Shown here one piece after another: positions 1 to 6,902 of a stretch of 64,000 nt of DNA; position 1 is the first letter of the stretch, and each line of letters starts with the position of its first letter. This DNA comes from Pelomonas paludis (GTDB lineage: Bacteria > Pseudomonadota > Gammaproteobacteria > Burkholderiales > Burkholderiaceae_C): assembly GCF_039872745.1 (NCBI RefSeq), contig NZ_JBDPZD010000002.1, positions 248,001 to 312,000 of the forward strand. The letters run 5' to 3'. The translations under genes were made by a program, and so were the position numbers. The notes under the pieces were generated by a model. It was not told where the DNA came from. It saw only the letters and a list, made by a program, of their open reading frames with translations, and made no database searches.

Positions 1-675
1 GCCGCCCTGCAGTCCCTGGGCGAGGCCGACACGGGGCTGCGCGGCCCGATCCGGCTCACCTGCAGCCACACCCTGGGCCAGCACCTGTTGATGCCCGATC
101 TGGCGGCGTTCGCCCAGGCTCATCCTGCGGTGAAGCTGGAGCTGGTTTGGTCGGACCGCATTGAAGACCTCATCGGCCAACGCATCGACATCGCCGTCCG
201 GCTGGGCGATCTGCCCGACAGCAATCTGGTGGCACGGAGCGTCGGCCGCATCCGCCTGGCCCTGGTCGCGGCGCCAGGCCTGCTGCGCCAGCACAAGCGT
301 CCGCGGCGGCCCACAGATCTCGCTGCCTGGCCGTGCATCGCCCAGCGCCCACCCGGGATGAGCCAGGTGCGCTCCTGGCGCTTCCGGACGCCGGAGGGGC
401 CCGAGCATCTGCAGCTCTCGCAGCCCGTGGCCGAAGTGAACTCGCTCGAAGCCGCCCATGCCCTGTGCCTGGCGGGCCTGGGGCTGGCCGTGCTGCCGGC
501 CTATCTGGTGGTGGACGACCTGGCCACGGGCCACCTGACCACCGTGCTGCCGGACCAGCTGGATGCCGGCCCACCGGTACACGTCTGCACCACGAGGCGC
601 AACCTGCTGCCGCAGCGGGTCCAGGCCTTGCTCGGCATCATGCAAACGGGGCTGAGCCAACGCCTGCGGGCGTGA
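1..675 (+). CDS. LysR-type transcriptional regulator, C-terminal part (5' end outside window)
   Basis: The frame is open from base 1, and 224 residues are visible before the TGA at 673-675. The DNA-binding helix-turn-helix lies upstream of the window. The visible part matches a LysR effector-binding domain of the CrgA/DsdC-like type: a first half around 'IDIAVRLGDLPDSNLVARSV', then the 'AAHALCLAGLGLAVLPAYLV' region that closes the second subdomain. It probably regulates a gene upstream of the window. Nothing downstream looks like its target, because the next gene is a chemoreceptor with its own ribosome binding site. The family assignment is firm; the effector is unknown. Confidence 0.85.
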   Translation, partial: AALQSLGEADTGLRGPIRLTCSHTLGQHLLMPDLAAFAQAHPAVKLELVWSDRIEDLIGQRIDIAVRLGDLPDSNLVARSVGRIRLALVAAPGLLRQHKRPRRPTDLAAWPCIAQRPPGMSQVRSWRFRTPEGPEHLQLSQPVAEVNSLEAAHALCLAGLGLAVLPAYLVVDDLATGHLTTVLPDQLDAGPPVHVCTTRRNLLPQRVQALLGIMQTGLSQRLRA

Positions 676-785
676 ACAACTTGGCGCGCACGCCCGCAGC
701 TTACATCCCCAGGGTCACTTGAAACCTTGCGTCCGCCAGCGGGCAGGCCTCTACTGCTCACCGCAGCTGCAATCTCGGAGGCTTC

Positions 786-2348
786 ATGCAGTTCTTGACG
801 CGCGCCCGCATCGGCACCCAGCTCTACATGGGCTTTGGCATTGGCATTCTGATCACTTGCTTCATCGGCGCGCTGGGCCTGTTCCAGATGCGTCAGATCA
901 ACGCCAACGTCGTGCAGTTTGCCGACAACTGGATGCCCAGCGTGAAGGCACTCTCGGTGCTCGAGTCCACGGCCAACACGGAGCGCCGCCGCGTGCTGAT
1001 CCACGTGCTGGAGCCCGACCTGGCTGACAAAAAGCGCCTGCAGATGGAGCATGACGACCTGGTCAAGCAGAAGCTGGAGCCGGCGCTCAAGGCCTATCTG
1101 GACCTGGTCAGCTCGCCTGAAGAGCAAAAGCTGGCAGATGAGATGCAGAAGGAGCTGCGCAATGTGCTGCGCACGCACGACCGCTTGCTGGAGCTCTCGA
1201 ACCAGGGCGACAAGGGCCTGGACCAAGCCCGGGATCTGGCCAGCGACAGCAGCAGCAAGGCCTTCACCGAGTTCATCGCCACGCTCGACCGCTGCGTGGC
1301 CATCAATGTGGAAGGCGCCAACGCCGAACGCACATCTGCACAAAAGGTCTATTCAACGGCCGTCAGCAGCACGGCCATCCTGCTCCTGGTGGCCATCGGC
1401 TTTGGCGCGGCCATGGCGCTGGCCATCACCCGCCGCATCACCAGCCGGCTGCATTCGGCCGTCGAGGTCGCCAAGACCGTCTCGGCGGGTGACCTCTCAA
1501 GCAGCATCGAGACCGAAGGCCGCGACGAGGTGGCCGACCTGCTGCGCGCCCTGGGCGAGATGAATGACAACCTGTCCCAGATCGTCAGCACCGTGCGCAA
1601 CAGCAGCGACTCGATTGCCACGGGCTCGCAGCAAGTGGCCACCGGCAATGCCGACCTGAGCCAACGCACCGAGGAGCAAGCCAGCGCGCTGCAGCAAACT
1701 GCGGCGACCATGGACGAACTCGGCACCACGGTGCGCCAGAACTCCGACAGCGCCCGCACCGCCAATGACCTGGCGCAGAACGCCTCCGACATCGCCGCAC
1801 GCGGCGGCAATGTGGTCAGCCAGGTGGTGGACACCATGCGCGGCATCGACCAGGCCAGCAAGAAGATCGCCGACATCATTGGCGTGATCGACGGCATCGC
1901 CTTCCAGACCAATATCCTGGCGCTCAATGCGGCGGTCGAGGCGGCCCGTGCTGGCGAGCAAGGCCGCGGCTTTGCCGTGGTGGCGGGAGAAGTGCGCGTG
2001 CTGGCCCAGCGCTCGGCCGAGGCTGCCAAGGAGATCAAGAGCCTCATCAACAACAGCGTGGAGCGCGTGGCCGCTGGCAGCGCGCTGGCCGACCAGGCCG
2101 GTGCCACCATGAACGAGATCGTCGACAGCATCGCCCGCGTCACCCAGATCATGGGCGAGATCGCGTCCTCCAGCGCCGAGCAAAGCAGCGGCGTGACGCA
2201 GGTGGGCGAGGCCATCACCCAGATGGACAAGGTCACCCAGCAGAACGCCGCCCTGGTCGAAGAAAGCGCGGCGGCCGCCGAGAGCCTCAAGCAGCAGGCC
2301 GAGACCATGGTGAACGCCGTCGCCGTCTTCCGCCTGCGGCAGCGCTGA
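786..2348 (+). CDS. Methyl-accepting chemotaxis protein (4HB sensor type)
   Basis: This 520-residue transmembrane chemoreceptor is expected to bind a ligand in the periplasm and control CheA through CheW. It has a first membrane helix at about residues 10-32, a four-helix-bundle periplasmic domain (about 33-190), a second membrane helix at about 195-215, a HAMP region, and a long signalling coiled coil. The conserved hairpin tip is present (IAFQTNILALNAAVEAARAG, then EQGRGFAVVAGEVR). The start is the ATG 4 nt after a GGAGG at 776-780. It lacks the C-terminal xWxxF tether seen in the receptor at 48743-50404. No che gene is adjacent, so it is a stand-alone receptor. The ligand cannot be told from sequence. 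Confidence 0.93.
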   Translation: MQFLTRARIGTQLYMGFGIGILITCFIGALGLFQMRQINANVVQFADNWMPSVKALSVLESTANTERRRVLIHVLEPDLADKKRLQMEHDDLVKQKLEPALKAYLDLVSSPEEQKLADEMQKELRNVLRTHDRLLELSNQGDKGLDQARDLASDSSSKAFTEFIATLDRCVAINVEGANAERTSAQKVYSTAVSSTAILLLVAIGFGAAMALAITRRITSRLHSAVEVAKTVSAGDLSSSIETEGRDEVADLLRALGEMNDNLSQIVSTVRNSSDSIATGSQQVATGNADLSQRTEEQASALQQTAATMDELGTTVRQNSDSARTANDLAQNASDIAARGGNVVSQVVDTMRGIDQASKKIADIIGVIDGIAFQTNILALNAAVEAARAGEQGRGFAVVAGEVRVLAQRSAEAAKEIKSLINNSVERVAAGSALADQAGATMNEIVDSIARVTQIMGEIASSSAEQSSGVTQVGEAITQMDKVTQQNAALVEESAAAAESLKQQAETMVNAVAVFRLRQR

Positions 2349-2401
2349 AGCCCGCGTGCGACGGGGTGCGACCGGGGCGTGACCTCCGGGTGACGCCTTG
2401 C

Positions 2402-2434
2402 CCTGGGGCAGAATCGCCGCCGGATTCCCCCAGG
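2402..2434 (+). promoter_or_regulatory. Hairpin in front of tolB start
   Basis: The arms CCTGGGG (2402-2408) and CCCCAGG (2428-2434) pair perfectly, with an inner AATC/GATT helix. The structure ends 9 nt before the tolB ATG, so its 3' arm borders the purine-rich ribosome binding region. It could act as a terminator remnant for the chemoreceptor gene or as a translational control element. No U-tract follows. Confidence 0.4.
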
Positions 2435-2443
2435 ACGAGAGAC

Positions 2444-3712
2444 ATGATCCAACGTCGACACAGTTTGGCCGCCCTGGCTGGCCTGGCGATGCCCAGCTGG
2501 GCCCAGATGCGGGTGGAGATTGCCGGCGTCGGCAGCACGCGCTTCCCCGTCACGGTGGCCGAGTTCCGCGACGAGGCCAAGTCCCCGCAGCCCATTGCCG
2601 CCATCATCCGCGCCGACCTGGAGCGCAGCGGCCTGTTTCGCAGCATCGACGCGCCGGCCGGCTTCCCGCTCGCTGAGACCAGCACGCCCACCTGGGCCGA
2701 CTGGCGCGGCCGCGGCGCCGATGCCCTGGTGGGCGGCTCCATCACCCGCCTGGCCGATGGCCGCTTCGACGTGCGCTACAAGCTCTGGGACACGGTCAAC
2801 CGCTCCGAGCTGATTGGTGAGTCCCACGCCGTGGTCGCCGACGACCTGCGCCTGGCCGCGCACCGGATCGCCGATTCCATCTTCCAGAAGATCACCGGCG
2901 AGCGCGGCGTCTTTGCGACCCGCATGGCCTATGTAACCAAGCTGGGCTCGCGCTACCAGCTCGTCATTGCGGATGCCGACGGCGAGAGCGCCCGTGTCGC
3001 GCTGACGAGCCCCGAGTCGATCATCTCGCCCGCCTGGGCGCCCAATGGCCGCGAGCTGGCCTACGCCAGCTTCGAGAGCGGCAAGGCCACCGTGCGCGTG
3101 CAGGACATCCAGACCGGCCAACGCCGCCTGCTGGCCGACTTCAAGGGCACCAACAGCGCGCCGTCCTGGTCGCCCGACGGCCAGCAGCTGGCACTCAGCC
3201 TCTCGCGCGAGGGCGGCACCCAGCTGTTCCTGATCAACCGTGACGGCAGCGGCCTGCGCCGCCTCACCCAAACCAGCTCCATCGACACCGAGGCGGTGTT
3301 CACCCCTGACGGTCGGCAGATCTACTTCGTCAGCGATCGGGGCGGCGGCCCGCAGGTCTACCGCATGCCGTCTGGCGGCGGCAGCGCCGAGCGCGTGACC
3401 TTCACGGGCAACTACAACATCAGCCCGGCCATCAGCCCCGATGGCCGCACCATGGCCTACATCACCCGTCAGAGCGGCGCCTTCCGCTTGAGCGTGATGG
3501 ACCTCGCTACCGGACAGGCCCAGCAGATCAGCGAAAGCAGCGACGACGAAAGCCCGAGCTTCGCCCCCAATGGCCGCTTGATCGCCTATGCCACCCGCGC
3601 CGGCGGCAAGGAAGTGCTGATGACCACCACCCTCGATGGCAAGAACAAGGTGCCGCTGCTGGTCACCGTCAGTCAGGTGCGCGAGCCGGCCTGGGGGCCC
3701 TTCGGTCGTTGA
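2444..3712 (+). CDS. tolB: Tol-Pal system beta-propeller protein TolB
   Basis: TolB is the periplasmic component of the Tol-Pal complex, which couples inner-membrane TolQRA to the lipoprotein Pal and helps constrict the outer membrane during division. The ATG at 2444 gives 422 residues. An N-terminal mixed domain (about 25-150) is followed by a propeller with repeated SPDG/APNG-type blade motifs (SWSPDGQQLA, FTPDGRQIYF, ISPDGRTMAY, FAPNGRLIAY). The signal peptide is short and has a twin-arginine start (QRRHSLAAL), which may mean Tat export. pal and cpoB follow in the usual order, but tolQRA are not upstream; a chemoreceptor lies there instead. Confidence 0.95.
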   Translation: MIQRRHSLAALAGLAMPSWAQMRVEIAGVGSTRFPVTVAEFRDEAKSPQPIAAIIRADLERSGLFRSIDAPAGFPLAETSTPTWADWRGRGADALVGGSITRLADGRFDVRYKLWDTVNRSELIGESHAVVADDLRLAAHRIADSIFQKITGERGVFATRMAYVTKLGSRYQLVIADADGESARVALTSPESIISPAWAPNGRELAYASFESGKATVRVQDIQTGQRRLLADFKGTNSAPSWSPDGQQLALSLSREGGTQLFLINRDGSGLRRLTQTSSIDTEAVFTPDGRQIYFVSDRGGGPQVYRMPSGGGSAERVTFTGNYNISPAISPDGRTMAYITRQSGAFRLSVMDLATGQAQQISESSDDESPSFAPNGRLIAYATRAGGKEVLMTTTLDGKNKVPLLVTVSQVREPAWGPFGR

Positions 3713-3873
3713 GGTTCGGCTGCTGAAGCGCACCACTTCGTGGCAAGTGACACCCGACTTACCTTCCTTTGCACGCAGTCAGTGCGGCTTTGCCGGCGCA
3801 TGTTGGACAATCCCTCGCCCGCACAATTTGCGTGCCCCAATTTCTGACCACGTTCTCCCTGGAGATGCCTCGC

Positions 3874-4404
3874 ATGAAACTCGCCCGCTTCGCCCTGTCC
3901 TTCGTCGCTGCTGCCGCCTTGGTCGGCTGCGGCTCGACCGTGAAGCTCGAAGACCCCGCACCGGTGGTCAAGGCTGACCAAACGCCCGCCCCGGTTCAGC
4001 CCAAGGTCGAACCCAAGCCCGCTGAGTCCGCCGTCAAGCAAGTGGACCTGAGCGCCGAGCTGCTGGCTTCGGTCGCCAACTCCCGCGTCATCTACTTCGA
4101 CTTCGACAGCGACGCCGTCAAGCCCGAGTACCAGGACACCGTCGCCAAGCACGCCAACCGCCTGACCAAGGACAAGAAGGTCAACCTGCTGCTCGAAGGC
4201 CACACCGACGAGCGCGGCGGCCGCGAATACAACCTGGCCCTGGGCCAGCGCCGTGCCGAGTCGGTGGCCAAGTCCCTGACCCTGCTGGGCGCCTCGGGCG
4301 GCCAGATCGAGTCGGTCAGCTTCGGCAAGGAGCGCCCCGCCGCTCAAGGCAGCGATGAAGCCGCCTGGGCCAAGAACCGCCGCGTCGAGCTGAAGGACAA
4401 GTGA
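3874..4404 (+). CDS. pal: Peptidoglycan-associated lipoprotein Pal
   Basis: This 176-residue outer-membrane lipoprotein binds peptidoglycan and TolB. A signal peptide ends in the lipobox LVGC, making Cys19 the lipidated residue. A proline/lysine-rich linker follows, then an OmpA-like peptidoglycan-binding domain from about residue 70 with the hallmark YFDFDSD and GHTDERGGREYNLALGQRRA signatures. I chose the ATG at 3874 because GGAG (3861-3864) sits at good spacing and the signal peptide then has normal length. A 161-bp gap separates it from tolB, so pal may also have its own promoter. It is coupled to cpoB by a one-base TGATG overlap. Confidence 0.97.
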   Translation: MKLARFALSFVAAAALVGCGSTVKLEDPAPVVKADQTPAPVQPKVEPKPAESAVKQVDLSAELLASVANSRVIYFDFDSDAVKPEYQDTVAKHANRLTKDKKVNLLLEGHTDERGGREYNLALGQRRAESVAKSLTLLGASGGQIESVSFGKERPAAQGSDEAAWAKNRRVELKDK

Positions 4405-5198
4405 TGCGCCTGGCAACCCGCCATCTGCTGCGGGTGTCCGCCCTGGCCATCGCCCTCGGCGCCAGCGTCTGCGGCCCGGCCCGTGCGGGCCTCTTTGAAG
4501 ACGAAGAGGCTCGCAAGGCCATCCTGGACCTGCGCAAGCAGCTCCAGGCGGCTGACGACGCAGGCAAGGCACGCAATGAGGCCCTCAGCACACAGCTGCA
4601 GGACCAGGTCGGCACGCTGCGCCGCAGCCTGCTCGACCTGAACAGCCAGATCGAAGCCCTGCGCGGTGAGATCGCCAAGCTGCGCGGTCAGAACGAACAG
4701 CTCGCCCGCGACCTGTCCGAGACACAGCGCCGCTTGGCCGACCAGGCCCAGACGCTCGACTCCCGCCTCAAGCCGTTGGAGCCCCAAAAGGTCAGCCTCG
4801 ATGGCCGCGAGTTCCAGGCCGACCCCGAAGAACGCCGCCAGTACGAGGCCGCCATCGGCCTAGTGCGCCGTGGCGAGTTTGCCGATGCTGTCAGCGCCCT
4901 GCTCTCCTTCCAGAAGCGCTTCTCCGCCAGTGGCTACACCGACTCGGTCCGCTTCTGGCTCGGCAGCGCCCAGTACGGCAAGCGCGACTACAAGGACGCC
5001 ATCGCGACCTTCAAGGCCTTCATCGCCGGCAACCCCGAGCACCCGCGCGCCCCTGAAGCCCTGCTTGCCCTGGCCAACTGCCAGATCGAGCTCAAGGACA
5101 ACAAGACCGCGCGCCGCAGCCTGGAAGACCTGATCAAGGCCTACCCAGGCACCGAAGCAGCCAAGGCCGCCAAGGAACGCCTCGTCGGCCTCAAGTGA
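4404..5198 (+). CDS. cpoB: Cell division coordinator CpoB (YbgF)
   Basis: This 264-residue periplasmic protein is normally the last member of the tol-pal cluster, where it links Tol function to PBP1B activity. A signal peptide ends near residue 30 (…GPARAG). An N-terminal coiled coil (about 35-125, with heptads of L and Q) gives trimerisation. A C-terminal TPR domain (about 145-260) has three repeats that include the motifs RFWLGSAQYGKRDYKDAI and HPRAPEALLALANCQIE. The ATG overlaps the pal stop codon (TGATG); a GTG one codon earlier (4401) is the alternative. Its stop overlaps the next start by 4 bases, so translation is probably coupled through to tcdA. Confidence 0.95.
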   Translation: MRLATRHLLRVSALAIALGASVCGPARAGLFEDEEARKAILDLRKQLQAADDAGKARNEALSTQLQDQVGTLRRSLLDLNSQIEALRGEIAKLRGQNEQLARDLSETQRRLADQAQTLDSRLKPLEPQKVSLDGREFQADPEERRQYEAAIGLVRRGEFADAVSALLSFQKRFSASGYTDSVRFWLGSAQYGKRDYKDAIATFKAFIAGNPEHPRAPEALLALANCQIELKDNKTARRSLEDLIKAYPGTEAAKAAKERLVGLK

Positions 5199-5998
5199 AC
5201 CTGGCCGCCGCTGACGACGACGCAGACCTCGAACGCCGCTTCGGCGGCCTGCGTCGCCTCTACGGCCCTGGTGGCTATCAGCGCCTGCGCGCGGGCCGCT
5301 TCGCGGTCGTCGGCGTGGGCGGTGTGGGCTCATGGGCCGTCGAGGCCCTGGCCCGAAGCGGTTGCGCCGAGTTGACGCTCATCGACTTCGACCAAGTCGC
5401 CGAGTCCAACATCAACCGCCAGATCCAGGCGCTAGGCAGCACCGTCGGCCAAGCCAAGATCGAGGCCCTGCGCCAGCGCATCGCCGACATCCATCCAGGC
5501 TGCCGCGTCCACCTGATCGAAGAATTCGTCGAACCCGACAACTGGCCTGCCCTGCTGACGAATGCCGGGCTCGATGGGCAGATCGACGGCCTCATCGACG
5601 CCTGCGACCAACTGCGCGCCAAAGCCACGCTGGCGGACTGGGCCCGGCAGCACCAACTGCCCTTTGTCTGCGTGGGTGCCGCAGGTGGCAAGCGCCTCCC
5701 GCAGGCCGTGGAAATCGCCGACCTCGCCGAGGTCACGCACGACCCGCTGCTCGCCTCGCTGCGCCAACGCCTGCGCAAGCACGCCGGCGCCCCGCGCAAT
5801 GGCCGCATCGGCGCTCCCTGCGTCTTCTCGCGCGAGGCCGTGCAGCGCCCCGAGGCCGACGGCGAAAGCTGCGCGGTTGATGGCAGCCTGAACTGCGCCG
5901 GCTACGGCTCCAGCGTCAGCGTCACCGCCACCTTCGGGCTCTGCGCCGCCGCCGAACTGCAACGCCAGTTCCTGGCCCGCAGCGCCAGCTCAGCCTGA
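5195..5998 (+). CDS. tcdA: tRNA threonylcarbamoyladenosine dehydratase (TcdA/CsdL)
   Basis: TcdA is an E1-like ThiF-family enzyme that activates t6A37 of tRNA with ATP to form cyclic ct6A. The 267 residues show the nucleotide-binding GVGGVGSWAVEALARSG motif near residue 40, then TLIDFDQVAESNINRQ, which binds ATP/Mg as in MoeB/ThiF. The conserved segment VCVGAAGGKRLPQAVEIADL of CsdL-type proteins is present. The start is GTG, whose bases overlap the cpoB TGA, so it is expressed as the tail of the tol-pal operon. No sulphur-carrier partner is adjacent; TcdA does not need one. Confidence 0.93.
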   Translation: MNLAAADDDADLERRFGGLRRLYGPGGYQRLRAGRFAVVGVGGVGSWAVEALARSGCAELTLIDFDQVAESNINRQIQALGSTVGQAKIEALRQRIADIHPGCRVHLIEEFVEPDNWPALLTNAGLDGQIDGLIDACDQLRAKATLADWARQHQLPFVCVGAAGGKRLPQAVEIADLAEVTHDPLLASLRQRLRKHAGAPRNGRIGAPCVFSREAVQRPEADGESCAVDGSLNCAGYGSSVSVTATFGLCAAAELQRQFLARSASSA

Positions 5999-6015
5999 AG
6001 GCGCCCCTAGGGCCG

Positions 6016-6031
6016 TCTATAATCGCGGGCT
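6016..6031 (+). promoter_or_regulatory. tRNA-Lys promoter (-10 plus GC-rich discriminator)
   Basis: TATAAT at 6018-6023 is followed by the GC-rich discriminator CGCGGGC. A weak -35 (CTGAAG, 5995-6000, spacer 17) overlaps the tcdA stop codon. The same 16 bases stand in front of tRNA-Thr at 60126-60141. A GC-rich discriminator is the known mark of stringently controlled stable-RNA promoters. A leader of about 90 nt separates it from the first tRNA. Confidence 0.8.
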
Positions 6032-6121
6032 TTCCCTGGCGCAGCTTGCTTCCTTGGCCCCCAAAGGCCGGCGACACGCACAACCGGGGGTCGGAAGGGA
6101 GCCGGCAACGGCCCCTTTCAC

Positions 6122-6197
6122 GGGTCGTTAGCTCAGTCGGTAGAGCAGCGGACTTTTAATCCGTTGGTCGCAGGTTCGAATCCTGCACGACCCACCA
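6122..6197 (+). tRNA. tRNA-Lys (TTT)
   Basis: The cloverleaf is complete at 76 nt. GGGTCGT pairs with ACGACCC, the D-arm is AGCTCAG, the anticodon loop is CTTTTAA with anticodon TTT, the T-arm is GGTTCGAATCC, and CCA is encoded (6195-6197). It is the first of two tandem lysine tRNAs sharing one promoter and one terminator. Confidence 0.97.
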
Positions 6198-6242
6198 AAC
6201 TCTTCCATGAGTCGCCGTTTGTGGTTATACTCATGGGCTGAC

Positions 6243-6318
6243 GGGCTCTTAGCTCAGTTGGTAGAGCAGCGGACTCTTAATCCGTTGGTCGTAGGTTCGA
6301 ATCCTACAGGGCCCACCA
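6243..6318 (+). tRNA. tRNA-Lys (CTT)
   Basis: The cloverleaf is complete at 76 nt. GGGCTCT pairs with AGGGCCC, the anticodon loop is CTCTTAA with anticodon CTT, and CCA is encoded. It lies 45 nt after tRNA-Lys(TTT), whose body is nearly identical, so the pair probably arose by duplication. Together they read both lysine codons. Confidence 0.97.
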
Positions 6319-6325
6319 ACTTTCC

Positions 6326-6353
6326 AAGGGACTTGCCGCAAGGCAAGTCCCTT
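6326..6353 (+). terminator. Terminator after the tRNA-Lys pair
   Basis: A perfect 12-bp stem (AAGGGACTTGCC with GGCAAGTCCCTT) is closed by a GCAA tetraloop, 7 nt after the second tRNA. The downstream run (gtgctttgt) is only weakly T-rich. Confidence 0.8.
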
Positions 6354-6416
6354 GTGCTTTGTGGGCTGCCAAAAGGCATTTGGACGCCCGGATGGCGCGC
6401 CGCTATCCTGCGCGCC

Positions 6417-6902
6417 ATGCCTCGATACACCCTCCGCGTGAACCGCGAGCGGCACACCGTTGATGTGGCCGCAGACACCCCCCTGCTCTGGGTCCTGCGG
6501 GACCAGCTCAGCCTCGTTGGCACCAAGTACGGCTGCGGCGTTGGCCAGTGCGGCGCCTGCACCGTCCACATCAACGGCACGCCCACGCGCAGCTGCCTGC
6601 TGCCGGTCTCCGGCGCCGCCAATCTCGACATCACCACCATCGAGGGCCTCGACCCCAAGGGCGAGCACCCGCTGCAGCGCGCCTGGACCGAACTCGATGT
6701 GCCGCAATGCGGCTACTGCCAGGCCGGCCAGATCATGAGCGCCGCCGCCTTGCTCAAGCAGACACCCAAGCCCAGCGATGCCGACATCGACGCGGCCCTG
6801 AACGGCCACCTCTGCCGCTGCGCCACCTATGTGCGCATTCGCGCCGGGGTGCACCGCGCTGCGGAGATTGCGGTACAGGATCGCAAGGGGAAGAAGGCAT
6901 GA
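6417..6902 (+). CDS. Isoquinoline 1-oxidoreductase-type small subunit, (2Fe-2S)2 protein
   Basis: This 161-residue iron-sulphur subunit belongs to a xanthine-oxidase-family molybdenum hydroxylase. The N-terminal plant-type [2Fe-2S] domain has Cys40, 45, 48 and 60 (YGCGVGQCGACTV). The C-terminal all-helical [2Fe-2S] domain has Cys98, 101, 133 and 135 (CGYCQAG … LCRC). Electrons would pass from the molybdenum subunit encoded next, with which it overlaps by ATGA. The start is the ATG at 6417; the frame stays open upstream but there runs through tRNA-Lys(CTT), so a longer protein is ruled out. IorA is the closest named relative; the substrate is not predictable. The usual FAD subunit is absent, as in other IorAB-type enzymes. 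Confidence 0.9.
   Translation: MPRYTLRVNRERHTVDVAADTPLLWVLRDQLSLVGTKYGCGVGQCGACTVHINGTPTRSCLLPVSGAANLDITTIEGLDPKGEHPLQRAWTELDVPQCGYCQAGQIMSAAALLKQTPKPSDADIDAALNGHLCRCATYVRIRAGVHRAAEIAVQDRKGKKA

Noticed and set aside
1349..3736. A 795-codon minus-strand open frame across the chemoreceptor and tolB
   Set aside because: It is antisense to two clear genes, has Ala/Gly/Arg-biased composition and no domain; it is a by-product of high GC.
6207..6416. N-terminal extension of the iron-sulphur subunit upstream of its ATG
   Set aside because: It translates tRNA-Lys(CTT) and its terminator; the peptide is the well-known false tRNA translation pattern.
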